Assembly: GCA_030068145.1 (NCBI GenBank)
Contig: JAPJBO010000208.1
Span: 62,001-126,000, forward strand
Length of the DNA stretch: 64,000 nucleotides
Direction of reading: 5' to 3'
Source: Diplonema papillatum
Lineage: Eukaryota > Euglenozoa > Diplonemea > Diplonemida > Diplonemidae
Below are positions 50,768 through 60,830 of this stretch, one piece after another (within the stretch, counting starts at the first letter, position 1; each line of letters starts with the position of its first letter). The notes under the pieces are model-generated. The model was given only the letters and a program-made list of their open reading frames with translations, searched no databases and was not told where the DNA came from. The position numbers and the translations under genes were made by a program.

Positions 50768-51205
50768 TTTTAGAGTTAAAGTTCGCTTGAAATTCCGGGA
50801 GTTTTAGGGTCTCCGCGTGACCGTTCATGAATGGGCTCTCTTAGAGCAAGAAAGGGCTATGTGGTTACGGGTTGTATAATTAGTGCACGCTTTCGTTATG
50901 AGTTATGGCTAGCCATGTCCGGGACTGTTTGTGACCGACACCAAGTACATTCCTTCGTGGAGTGTAGTCTTGGGCCCTCCATGTTCTACAAGTTGAGCAG
51001 GGGTTGCCTTGTAGCCCGTACCGGTCTGTTGTCCTGTTGTCCGCGTTTTTATGTATTTTCTAGTAGAGTAGGGCTTGGGTTTCGTGACACTTGCGGTGCT
51101 TCACGTGGTGCGGGTTGTTTCCGCCCTAATATAAGGTTTGTTTTGGGTAGATTTGCAGGGTATAACTGTTCGTTGCTCGCCACAGCGCACTCTGGTCACT
51201 TTTAG
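50768..51205 (+). repeat. Dispersed ~420-bp repeat, copy 1
   Basis: Nearly identical to 62832-63246: AGTTAAAGTTCGCTTGAAAT, GACCGTTCATGAATGGG, TATGGCTAGCCAT, GTGCTTCACGTGGTGCGGGT, ending at TTGCTCGCCACAG. It contains the GTTTTAGGGTCTCCG motif near its start. Confidence 0.85.
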
Positions 51206-51726
51206 AGTGATAGCTTGTTGAGGTTTCAACGCTCGGTGTCTTGGAGTCTCCGGTTAACCAATGAGTCGGGTAGTGGAAGACGTGTTTTCACACTTCACCT
51301 TTGGCCGAAGTCGAAGGCACCAGGCCCGGGTAACGCAATAATACACACACGGAAGCACCTATATACACACGATTGCACGCGCAGAACTATGAAACAACAG
51401 ACTACAGGCAACGCGAAACCAACACAATTAAGCACACACATGGAGACCCACACTGGTGGGCACTTAAATTACACACGATTGGAAACACGCCCGAATACAA
51501 GCGCCAGGCGACATACAAAACATACAATCACACAACACTCACAACCAACACACGACCTTCACAAATTCACGTACGGATGAACGCAGATTACACAATCATG
51601 CGCACACAGATGGACACATGAATACACAAGACACTTTGATGGACTCATAAATAATGCAAGAATATGCACGTATATAGCAATCAGACTTTAAGTGTACCAC
51701 ACAACACCCGAAACCAACACACACCT

Positions 51727-51932
51727 TTCAAGAAAGAGAACATCCGCTGAACACTCGAAGGAAGCCAGAACTTGACGGAGGCCGTGACCGGCTGCAAGGC
51801 ACGCACCCACTCCCTCCGCCGCAGCAGCTCCGACGCAGCGTGCGCGTCCCTCGCGTGGCCCTTCAAGCCCTCTGCACCCTCGACGACCGAACACGCCGGG
51901 AACAGCTCCTCCAGCAGCGAAGGCACCAGGCC
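51727..51932 (-). pseudogene. Central methyltransferase exon, duplicate 3 (internally shortened)
   Basis: Encodes PSLLEELFPACSVV joined directly to EGAEGLKGHARDAHAASELL and ends at SFLK with an intact GT donor. It lacks the ~140 bp in the middle of the exon that encode the HPKPYEG...VADV part. It sits 473 bp from duplicate 2 with similar intron sequence around it. Confidence 0.65.
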
Positions 51933-52205
51933 TGAATCTAACGCAGAGCGCACACTCATGCAACACACCAACGGACACGTGAATACACACACGGAAGGAC
52001 ACCTTTATACATACGATTGCACGCGAAGAACTAATCACGGATGCAAACACCAGGCTACATACAAAACATGCTCTTACACACCACTCAAACGGACGCCTGA
52101 AGACACAACAGGATGGACACATAATTATAGCAAGAATACGCACGAATACACCACCAGACTTTAAATGTATCACACAACACCCAAACCCAACACACATCTT
52201 TCAAG

Positions 52206-52546
52206 AAAGAGAACATCCGCTGACCACTCGAAGGAAGCCAGAACTTGACGGAGGCCGTGACCGGCTGCAAGGCATGCACCCACTCCCTCTGCCGCAGCAG
52301 CTCCGACGCAGCGTGCGCGTCCCTCGCGTGGCCCTTCAAGCCCTCTGCACCCTCCTCGACGACGTCCGCCACCAGCACCACCGCCGCCTCCGGGGCTGCC
52401 TCCCGGATCTTCCTCGCCTCGTGGGGCGACAGCCGGGCGAGGCGTTGCTGCAGGTTCGGTGGAAGGATCCCTTCGTACGGCTTCGGGTGCACCCCGACGA
52501 CCGAACACGCCGGGAACAGCTCCGCCAGCAGCGAAGGCACCAGGCC
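52206..52546 (-). pseudogene. Central methyltransferase exon, duplicate 2
   Basis: Encodes GLVPSLLAELFPACSVVGVH through FWLPSSGQRMFSFLK, nearly identical to the end of exon 1 at 52939-53290, preceded by TTAG. The donor reads AAAGATGTGT where exon 1 has AAAGGTGTGT, so the original GT is lost; a GT two bases on could serve but would shift phase. It lies 741 bp from the exon 1 copy. It is open throughout and could be an alternative exon. Confidence 0.6.
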
Positions 52547-52938
52547 CGAATCTAACGCAGAGCGCACACTCATGCAACACACCAACGGACACGTGAATAC
52601 ACACACGGAAGGACACCTTTATACACACGATTGCACGCGAAGAACTATTCACGGATGCAAACACCAGGCTACATATAACACATTCTAATCACACAACACG
52701 CAACACCATGCAACACACAGATGGACACATGGAGACACACACGAACGCACACGTGAGTACACACGAGTGGAAATGTGCACGAATACAAATACCAGGCTAC
52801 ATACAAAACATGCTCTTACACACCACTCAAACGGACGCTTGAAGACACAACAGGATGGACACATAATTATAGCAAGAATATGCACGAATATACCACCAGA
52901 CTTTAAATGTATCACACAACACCCAAACCAACACACAC

Positions 52939-53621
52939 CTTTCAAGAAAGAGAACATCCGCTGACCACTCGAAGGAAGCCAGAACTTGACGGAGGCCACG
53001 ACCGGCTGCAAGGCACGCACCCACTCCCTCTGCCGCAGCAGCTCCGACGCAGCGTGCGCGTCCCTCGCGTGGCCCTTCAAGCCCTCTGCACCCTCCTCGA
53101 CGACGTCCGCCACCAGCACCACCGCCGCCTCCGGGGCTGCCTCCCGGATCTTCCTCGCCTCGTGGGGCGACAGCCGGGCGAGGCGTTGCTGCAGGTTCGG
53201 CGGAAGGATCCCTTCGTACGGCTTCGGGTGCACCCCGACGACCGAGCACGCCGGGAACAGCTCCGCCAGCAGCGAAGGCACCAGCCCCGGGTAGCCGCCC
53301 CCGTAGACGATTTGCCCTTCGAACGGAGAATCAGCCCCGCGGGAGGCAGCGAGCACCGCCTTCACCGCCCACAGCAGGCTGCACCGCTCGGGCCAGCCGC
53401 GCGGCGCCCCCGGCTGCTGCGGCGGCGCCGGAACCCCGGCGGCCGCCTTCTGCTTCTTCTCGTTGAACGTCGGAAACCGCTCGTCGAGCGCCGTCAGCAG
53501 CGGGCGGTCCCGCGCAGGGTCGAACCCACCCTTCAACGGCAAAAAGGGGGCGTTTCCGGCGCTTTTTTCGGCGTTTCGCGCCGGAAGCACGGCCTCGGCT
53601 GACGGTGGCGGCGTCGTTGGC

Positions 53622-53655
<34 letters not shown>

Positions 53656-53842
53656 GTGGTGGTGGAGTCAACGAGGAGGCGTCGTCGTCGCCGTCTTCTG
53701 CGAGGTACGCGTTCAGCGCGCTCTTCCGGGCCCGTTTCGGGGGGCGGTCGGCGGCCGCCGCCCGCTTCTTCCGCGGCTCGCCTACTCCGGGCAGCGAGGC
53801 CCACAGCAGCGACGCGTTCTTCGGCTTCGCAACGCCAGACAT
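52939..53842 (-). CDS. VP39-like cap methyltransferase, exon 1
   Basis: The ATG at 53842 (MSGVAKPKNASLLWASLPGVG) opens 301 codons plus one base to the donor AAAG|GTGTGT (GT at 52938-52937). The N-terminus is basic (RPPKRARKSALNAYLAEDGD, nuclear-signal-like), then poly-Ala/Pro of low complexity to ~residue 95. From ~165 it follows the poxvirus VP39 (J3R, PF01358) fold: LLWAVKAVLAA, the SAM-binding QIVYGGGYPGLVPSLLAELF, GVHPKPYEG, AAVVLVADV, and LQPVVASVKFWLP, which aligns with VP39 LNPVASSLKWRCP. Such proteins methylate the cap 2'-O of mRNA; kinetoplastid cap methyltransferases are related. The nucleus is a likely site. The gene continues at 48781. It may come from a giant DNA virus or be an old host gene; introns favour long residence. 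Confidence 0.7.
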
Positions 53843-53929
53843 TTTCTTTACTTTCCTTTTGTGCTTCCGCCGAAATTCGGTCGGTAACTTGCCTTTTTGA
53901 AGGTCTTTTTCTCCTTTTCTTCCTGTCGA

Positions 53930-54101
53930 ACAAGTGCGACTACGGTGAACCTGTGTTTTTCAACTTTTCTCACGTTTTCCCCGGGGTTTCGGAGATTTTT
54001 TCCACGTCGCCAGCTTCTTGTCTGACCCTTTGCAACAAGGCTTTTCTCATGATATTGCTGGTGGCGGTGGTAGTCTATTGCTTCTTCTCGTTGAACTAAT
54101 A
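53930..54101. other. Upstream region of the methyltransferase gene (copied elsewhere)
   Basis: The block with TGTGTTTTTCAACTTTTCTC and GACCCTTTGCAACAAGGC recurs at 54690-54810 and at 61070-61190. No recognisable core promoter element. Confidence 0.4.
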
Positions 54102-54380
54102 CTAGACCTTTTCAGGGGTTTCCGGCTTTGCGGGGATTTTTCCCCCGTCTGACTTCTTGTCTGGCTCTTTGCAGAGTCTTTCTTCATGATGTCGCTGCGG
54201 GTGGTGGCTGCGGTCTTCTGCTTCTTCTCGTTGAACGTCGGAAACCGCTCGTCGAGCGCCGGTCAGCAGCGGGCGGTCCCGTGCAGGGTCGAACCCACCC
54301 TTCAACGGCAAAAAGGGGGCGTTTCCGGCGCTTTTTCGGCGTTTCGCGCCGGAAGCACGGCCTCGGCTGACGGTGGCGGC

Positions 54381-54418
<38 letters not shown>

Positions 54419-54605
54419 GTGGTGGTGGAGTCAACGAGGAGACGTCGTCGTCACCGTCTTCTGCGAGGTACGCGTTCAGTGCGCTCTTCCGGGCCCGTTT
54501 CGGGGGGCGGTCGGCGGCCGCCGCCCGCTTCTTCCGCGGCTCGCCTACTCCCGGCAGCGAGGCCCACAGCAGCGACGCGTTCTTCGGCTTCGCAACGCCA
54601 GACAT
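54102..54605 (-). pseudogene. Truncated copy of methyltransferase exon 1
   Basis: The ATG at 54605 repeats MSGVAKPKNASLLWASLPGV and ~120 residues of the low-complexity N-terminus, with a longer Ala tract (CTG repeats at 54380-54413). It then runs out of frame with the original and stops at 54102 before any catalytic part. A direct duplication of the 5' end of the gene. Confidence 0.7.
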
Positions 54606-54854
54606 TTTCTTTACTTTCCTTTTGTGCTTCCGCCGAAATTCGGTCGGTCACTTGCCTTTTGAAGGCCTTTTTCTTCTTTTCTTCCTGTCGAACAAGTGCG
54701 ACTACGGTGAAACTGTGTTTTTCAACTTTTCTCACGTTTTCCGGGGTTTCGGAGATTTTTTCCACGTCGCCAGCTTCTTGTCTGACCCTTTGCAAAAAGG
54801 CTTTTCTCTCATGATATCCCTGGTGGCGGTGGTGAGGCGTCGTCGTCGCTAACT

Positions 54855-55170
54855 CTCGTTGACTCCACCACCACCGCCAGCAGCAGCAGCAGCAGCAGCA
54901 GCAACGACGCCGCCACCGTCAGCCGAGGCCGTGCTTCCGGCGCGAAACGCCGAAAAAGCGCCGCAAACGCCCCCTTTTTGCCGTTGAAGGGTGGGTTCGA
55001 CCCTGCACGGGACCGCCCGCTGCTGACCGGCGCTCGACGAGCGGTTTCCGACGTTCAACGAGAAGAAGCAGAAGACCGCAGCCACCACCCGCAGCGACAT
55101 CATGAAGAAAGACTCTGCAAAGAGCCAGACAAGAAGTCAGACGGGGGGAAAATCCCCGCAAAGCCGGGAA
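54855..55170 (+). repeat. Inverted copy of the truncated exon segment
   Basis: Matches the complement of about 54121-54430 (TGAAGGGTGGGTTCGACCCT, GAGAAGAAGCAGAAGACCGC, CAG repeats). With 54121-54430 it forms a ~300-bp inverted repeat around a ~430-bp spacer. Confidence 0.75.
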
Positions 55171-55364
55171 AACGTGAAAAAGTCAAGCATTCGTTCAACG
55201 AGAAGAAGCAATCCGTCTTCTGCGAGGTACGCGTTCAGCGCGCTCTTCCGGGCCCGTTTCGGGGGGCGGTCGGCGGCCGCCGTCCGCTTCTTCCGCGGCT
55301 CGCCTACTCCCGGCAGCGAGGCCCACAGCAGCGACGCGTTCTTCGGCTTCGCAACGCCAGACAT
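55137..55364 (-). pseudogene. Second truncated copy of methyltransferase exon 1
   Basis: From an ATG at 55364 it repeats MSGVAKPKNASLLWASLPGV through LNAYLAEDG (55 residues) and then breaks into the inverted segment, ending at 55137. The frame is open upstream, but the extra 53 residues (Lys-rich) are not conserved. Confidence 0.65.
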
Positions 55365-55605
55365 TTTATTTACTTCCTTTCGTGCTTCCGCCGAAATTCG
55401 GTCGGCCACTTGCCTTTCGAGAGCGTTTTTTTTTTTTTTTCTTCTTTTCTTCAGGGATTTATATAGCTTTTGCTCCTCTGAAGAAAAGTCCTTTTTCCCC
55501 TCGGGGTCCTGTCCCGGATCCAAAATTAATTAGAATTGGTAGTCAACGTTCAATTTTGAATCCAAATTTAACCACATACGGACGGAGGGGGGGGGGGGGG
55601 GGGTA

Positions 55606-56812
55606 GGGGGGGTCAAAAGCTGTCAAAATAGGTCATTTTTTTGGGAACCACATAGGGGCTCCTAAAAGGCAATAAAATTTGATAAACCGCCCCAGAACCG
55701 TATAGAAATGCCTAAAACATGCTTTTTGGCTGCTGAAGTGCCCCGAAAAGGCCTTTTTACGAGTGCCCAATTTTTGGACTCAGGGTGGACACCGTTTGGT
55801 ACCGGTGTTCTTCTTTTTAGGTGACAACCCCAAAAATAGTGACAGCATGAACCGAAGAAGGAAAACAACACTGCCCAAACCTATGTATTCTTACTCAAAA
55901 GACTTTCCTGAGAGTTGGGGATGGTGGGGCTTCGTAGGAGGCATCGACAAGCGACTCAATGAGGTACGGCTTCGTAACGTGCCGCCCCCTCGAGTCCTTG
56001 ACGTCAGCGCCAGCTTTCGTAGTGGCCTGTGTCGTGTAGCGTGCTACCGCAAGCTGCAGATACCCTGCCCTGAGCTGCTATGTCGTGGCAGCCCTATGAA
56101 TCCACCGCCGAACCTTTTCGTTCAAGTCCAGTTTTCTATTTTTGTTCAAGCTCAACGTGCGTTGGGGTTAGGTACCAGATACACCCCGGTGACCAGTATT
56201 GTCTTCCGTGCGTGTGCAATGCGACCCTTTCGGGGTGGTGTACGAAAGGCGAACTTGAATAAAAGACACTGTCGCGTGCATCCCTTCAACAAAAACGTTG
56301 GGATCTGGAAAATCCCACTACGGATGAGAGCATCTCATTGTTTTTCTCGGAAAGACATCGAACTTTGTGAATATCGCCCCAGCAGCAGTTCGGGGAAGAG
56401 CTGCTGCCTGCGGTGTCAACAACACCTCAGCTTGCGCAAGACTCAGAGAGCCTTTTGGGACGTTGTTAACCATCCAGACGAGCAACGTTCATAGCTGCCT
56501 TCCTCCTGGGTGTCGTTTGCCCTTTTGTTGCTTCCATTTGTGGCTGCCTGCACGTGATTGTAGCCTCATCTTTGCATGGTATGAACAGTGAAGCACACAC
56601 ACAGGCAGCTAGCCGGTACCAAACGGTGTCCACCCTAAAACCATCAACTAATACACCCCCCCCTGGGCCATTTTCCATGAAACTTTCCCCAAAAACACGT
56701 TTCCGGGCATTTCTGAGGCGGGTTGCATGTTTTTTTAGCCTTAAACTGCCGTTAAGTCTACAGGCTGAAAATGTCACCATTTTGACGCAAAAAAAGACCT
56801 TTTGACCCCCCC
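55606..56812. mobile_element. TIR element 1 with G-run ends and TA borders
   Basis: TA at 55604-55605, then GGGGGGGTCAAAAG; at the other end CTTTTGACCCCCCC, then TA at 56813-56814. The 14-bp ends are perfect inverted repeats. The interior (1.2 kb) has several overlapping frames (e.g. 55763-56494 plus) that I cannot assign, and none resembles a known transposase. TA duplication is typical of Tc1/mariner-like DNA transposons, but the G-run terminus is not one I recognise. Confidence 0.6.
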
Positions 56813-56814
56813 TA

Positions 56815-58112
56815 GGGCTAAGTTGGATGGAAACGCCGTTTCTTTTAGTTTTTTCGAAATATGGAAACGGAAACGGAAACGGAAACGGAAACGTTTCCGT
56901 TTCTTTTAAAAGAAACGCCGGAAGGTCATGCTGAGGGGTCCTATAGGATACCACTTCGCGGGTCCTTCTGTGTGTCCGTCAGGTGTCCGTTTCCAGCCAA
57001 ATTTTGGCTTTCCTTTCAGAGGGCGGGATCACCTTCTTCTTTTGATCTACTAGCGGGCACTTCTCTTCCTCCGTCTTCTGGCGGGCTCTCTGACTCTTCA
57101 GGGCCCTTCCTGGGCTGTTCTTCGACTTGGCTCGGCCCCTTCTTGTGTGTCGTCGCGGTCTCGTTTGTGCAGAGCAGTCGCTGATGCTCACCGCTTTCTT
57201 TCATCGGCGATCTGACACGAGCAAATAGGTAACCACAAGCTAATGATGCAGAATGTCGTCACATGCGGATGCTGAGGTTTTCTGACACCAGATTCCACTC
57301 TTCTGTGCCTACCACTTCGTCCTCTGCTGCTTCCAACCCACGTTCTCATGTTTACTTGTATCGGCGGCCGTGCCGAGTGGGGCTTTTTGAATCTGCCGTC
57401 CTCTTCTGCATTGTCGGTGGGGTTCTTCCTGCCGTCGCTGTCTATGCTCCGACAACACCGCCCGATGGTGCCCCTTCCGGTGACGGTTGCCACCCGTCGT
57501 CGTATGCAAGGTGCACTGTGGCAAGCGATGTTTAGCGCACACGTTACTGCGTGGCCATCGCTTTTCTGGCGGGTTCAACATTGCCCCGGCATACGTGTGC
57601 CCTTCTCACCTCCTGATGCTGATTGCACTCCCTCTTTGTCTTACGCCGCCGAAAAACCCCGGTCTTGTAGCCTGTGGCGCGGCGGTGCTCCCGCTGTCCT
57701 GAACGACCGTATCTGTATAGCCTATTATTGGAAGCGGATGTGCTTTCCCGATCGTCTTCAGCGCGTTGGCCAACGGCCTCGCATAACAGAGCATCGTCGC
57801 TACAACAGCCATTGGTATAAAGAGCTGCAGACCTCAAAGTCATCACAACCGGATGCGTGTGGTTGCGTCTGTCGCAACTCTTATGCTTCTTTCCTCCCGC
57901 TTTTTCGGAGCCACCTTGTCCATGGTTTCCCACTGGATTGCGGGGTCCGCCGTTCGACACACATTTCCGGTCGGACCTTCAGCCAGTATACTAGTGGCAT
58001 ACCAGCCGTTTCTTTTGAAAAGAAACGGCGTTTCCATCCACCGCCAAAAAGAAGGAAACGGAAACGGAAACGGAAACGGAAACGTTTCCAACGTTTCCAT
58101 CCTACATAGCCC
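56815..58112. mobile_element. TIR element 2 with TA borders, abutting element 1
   Basis: TA (56813-56814) then GGGCTAAGTTGGATGGAAACG; at the right end CGTTTCCATCCTACATAGCCC then TA (58113-58114). Inside both ends lie GGAAAC hexamer runs (56865-56892 and 58055-58085) next to inverted GTTTCC blocks. The 1.3-kb interior has overlapping frames on both strands (for instance 57348-58109 plus, 57544-57960 minus) without a known domain. It shares its left TA with element 1 and is followed by 14 G. Confidence 0.6.
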
Positions 58113-58128
58113 TAGGGGGGGGGGGGGG

Positions 58129-58250
58129 TTAATTTGCGAAAAAGGGACTTTTCAGGGTAAGCCACCGGCCATACTCAGAGTTGGGGAAGATGGGTCAGAA
58201 ATAGGAACCGAGGGGCGCATTTGAAAGATTTCGTGGCATATCTTTCAAAT
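58129..58250. mobile_element. piggyBac-type terminus
   Basis: TTAA at 58129-58132, then TTTGCGAAAAAGGGACTTTT, CAGGG and a block (GGAACCGAGGGGCGCATTTG) matching the inner arms of the MITE at 9030-9414. The stop of the piggyBac-like gene lies inside it. I did not find the opposite end. Confidence 0.6.
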
Positions 58251-59632
58251 CGCACCTCGGAGCTAAATGAGAAATCAGTAACGCACCACAAGATGAGCAT
58301 ACGAAGTCGGCCAGGCACCAGAAACAAGAATCTGCACAAAGTCACCGGGCACCCCCTAAAGTCATTTGCTAGAGGTCCTTCCCCCTCTTCGTCTGCTCTA
58401 AAGTGCAAGTTGTAAAGAACCTCGAGCCATCGATCACGAGACATCGTTTGGCCGAAGATGGGCATGTAGTCAACCGGATGGGTGGACCAGTAGGCTTTGA
58501 GGTCACCTTTCACACTGAGGCCCATGGCGAGAGTAATCCCGAGCCATTTCAGTGTCTCTGGAACGTCTGGGACCTTGAATGTGCTCTCCCTCCCCTTTGC
58601 AGATGCCTTTTGTTCTGCATACACACAACTCTGGCCTAGAATCTTTCCCACCACCTCATCGGTGAAAAATTGGCGGAAGATTGACAACGGGGTTGCATGG
58701 TCGAGATCGCCCTGGGGACCGACTTTGGTGGTGTCGAACGGGATCTCCGGAGTGGAGTGGCATTCGTTCGACCACGGGACTGAGGAACTGTGTTTGCGCG
58801 GGGTTGCTTCCTCCTTTGATGCCTCCTTCGCTTCTGCTTTCTTCGGTGCCACCTTCGCTGCTGCCTTCTTTGGTGCCTTCTTTGGTGCCGCCTTTTTTGG
58901 TGCCTCCTTCGCTTCTGATTTCTTCGGTGCCACCTTCGCTGCCGTCTTCTTTGGTGCCGCCTTTGCTGCTGCTACCTTCTTCGGTGTCGTCTTTGCTGCA
59001 GGTTTCTCAGGGGCTGGTGGTGCGCAGAGGAACAGAATGAAGTGGCCAATTGTATTGCCTTCGGAGGAATGTAGGAATACAATGTTTGTGTCACGTAGGC
59101 CTGCTGTATCCTCGGTCCGTGAGTGGTTGTTGAGTGCCCACTCCACCAGTGCTGACGTCAGCACATGCGGTGTGACAAAGAACCCGATGTCGTGTTGGAG
59201 GCAGAAGGTGTGGACCTCTTGACAGTCCAATGCCCGTAGCGATCCTACACTCCTCGCGGTTACCCCAAAAGTGTCGCGGGCATAAGCCCGCATGGCAATG
59301 TCCTGAGGCAGGTTCAGACAGCCTGTCGACCGGTAGTGCGTCGCCCGCCATGTGCAGATGTACCCGCACTCTACACCCTTCTGCTCATTTCGCAAATGAC
59401 GTGCCAACCCTGGCAGTGGCGCGAACTCCCTCGCACTGCGCCCGTTCTCCCACGCACATGCTGAGTCCACCACAGTGCACCCGCTGAACTGCTGGGATTT
59501 GAGTAAGCCCATCACGCCGACCGCCTCCACAGTCTCTGGGTCTTCCTCGGACACATCGGACTCCTCATCTGACCAACTCTCCAGCGACTCAAGGTCTTCA
59601 GGCTGTGCAAATGATACAGTCTTCTTCACCAT
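58175..59632 (-). CDS. piggyBac-like transposase remnant with unusual N-terminal domain
   Basis: The ATG at 59632 (MVKKTVSFAQPEDLESLES) opens 485 codons. Residues ~50-215 form an unassigned globular domain with CTVVDSACAWENG near its start and DTNIVFLHSSEGNTIGHFIL at its end, a Cys...His layout reminiscent of papain-fold proteases. Residues ~215-290 are a Lys/Ala/Pro linker of AAPKKTAAKVAPKK type, like histone H1 tails. Residues ~300-430 match the N-terminal part of piggyBac transposases: TPLSIFRQFFTDEVVGK, GITLAMGLSVKGDLKAYW, MSRDRWLEVLYNLHF. The catalytic DDD region is missing: after RLRMLILW the frame runs into the element's terminus and stops. It looks like an internal-deletion derivative, unable to transpose alone. 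Confidence 0.65.
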   Translation of the reverse strand: MVKKTVSFAQPEDLESLESWSDEESDVSEEDPETVEAVGVMGLLKSQQFSGCTVVDSACAWENGRSAREFAPLPGLARHLRNEQKGVECGYICTWRATHYRSTGCLNLPQDIAMRAYARDTFGVTARSVGSLRALDCQEVHTFCLQHDIGFFVTPHVLTSALVEWALNNHSRTEDTAGLRDTNIVFLHSSEGNTIGHFILFLCAPPAPEKPAAKTTPKKVAAAKAAPKKTAAKVAPKKSEAKEAPKKAAPKKAPKKAAAKVAPKKAEAKEASKEEATPRKHSSSVPWSNECHSTPEIPFDTTKVGPQGDLDHATPLSIFRQFFTDEVVGKILGQSCVYAEQKASAKGRESTFKVPDVPETLKWLGITLAMGLSVKGDLKAYWSTHPVDYMPIFGQTMSRDRWLEVLYNLHFRADEEGEGPLANDFRGCPVTLCRFLFLVPGRLRMLILWCVTDFSFSSEVRFERYATKSFKCAPRFLFLTHLPQL

Positions 59633-60109
59633 TTTTCATTTCTCTTTCTTTGGCACCTTGTGATTGAAGGTTGATATTTCATGATTGAACTCCGGTTTCG
59701 CTGTTGTATCACTTCAGCTCTCGAGCGATATTTCTGCCCAACGAATGACGTATCGGAGAGATCTGAGCCATATCTTTCCAAAGAAGCAAACATTGAGCAC
59801 CTTCGATGAGTTTCCAGACACTTGGCGTGTCTGGGGGACTTGGCAAGTGTCCAAACTTGTATTCTGAAATGACTACAGGCCAAAACCTGAAAACCCCCAC
59901 TTTTTGACTGCGCCCCCGTTTTCGCAGCGGCATCCGCCCTCAGCCAGGGTCGATTTTTCTGCCCGACGAAGGTCGCATTTGAAAGCCCTGTGCCATATCT
60001 TTCCAATAAAGCAAACGACGACCACTTTCGATGAGTACTTGGCTTCGAACTTGCTGACAGGAATAACCTTGTATTAAACGACGCATATATGCGTCGTTCG
60101 TCCGTATGT
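59633..60109. other. Flank of the piggyBac-like gene with a repeated block
   Basis: A ~90-bp motif recurs twice (TATTTCTGCCCAACGAATGA at ~59729 and TTTTTCTGCCCGACGAAGG at ~59955), each followed by CCATATCTTTCCAA and AGCAAAC. It resembles the TCTTTCAA-containing element terminus. No gene. Confidence 0.4.
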
Positions 60110-60830
60110 GGTTAGACTAGTAATTGGTCCAATCAACGTCCAATTTCCGATCTCAAATTTAATTAGAATTGGTAGTCAACGTTCAATTTTGAATCCAAAT
60201 TTAATTAGAATTGGTAGTCAACGTCCAATTTCCGATCTCAAATTTAATTAGAATTGGTAGTCAACGTTCAATTTTGAATCCAAATTTAATTAGAATTGGT
60301 AGTCAACGTTCAATTTCCGATCCCAAATTTAATTAGAATTGGTAGTCAACGTCCAATTTCCGATCCCAAATTTAATTAGAATTGGTAGTCAACGTTCAAT
60401 TTTGAATCCAAATTTAATTAGAATTGGTAGTCAACGTCCGATTTCCGATCCAAATTTAATTAGAATTGGTAGTCAACGTTCAATTTTGAATCCAAATTTA
60501 ATTAGAATTGGTAGTCAACGTCCAATTTCCGATCCAAATTTAATTAGAATTGGTAGTCAACGTTCAATTTTGAATCCAAATTTAATTAGAATTGGTAGTC
60601 AACGTCCAATTTCCGATCCCAAATTTAATTAGAATTGGTAGTCAACGTTCAATTTTGAATCCAAATTTAATTAGAATTGGTAGTCAACGTCCAATTTCCG
60701 ATCTCAAATTTAATTAGAATTGGTAGTCAACGTCCAATTTCCGATCTCAAATTTAATTAGAATTGGTAGTCAACGTTCAATTTCCGATCCCAAATTTAAT
60801 TAGACTTGGTAGTCAACGTCTCGCCTCCCA
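60110..60830 (+). repeat. 42-43-bp tandem array, about 17 copies
   Basis: AATTTAATTAGAATTGGTAG followed by TCAACGTTCAATTTTGAATCC or TCAACGTCCAATTTCCGATC alternates irregularly. A single related unit with the same CATACGGACGGA flank stands at 55515-55585. The frame 60339-60632 is an artefact of the period. Confidence 0.9.

Noticed and set aside
51681-52197. Independent gene on the minus strand
   Set aside because: It is only the duplicated central methyltransferase exon plus intron read-through (CVCFTCPLVCC-type sequence).
48318-53842. A recent whole giant-virus insertion around the methyltransferase gene
   Set aside because: No other viral gene is visible nearby, and the gene has an intron and host-type repeats inside it, so it reads as a resident gene.
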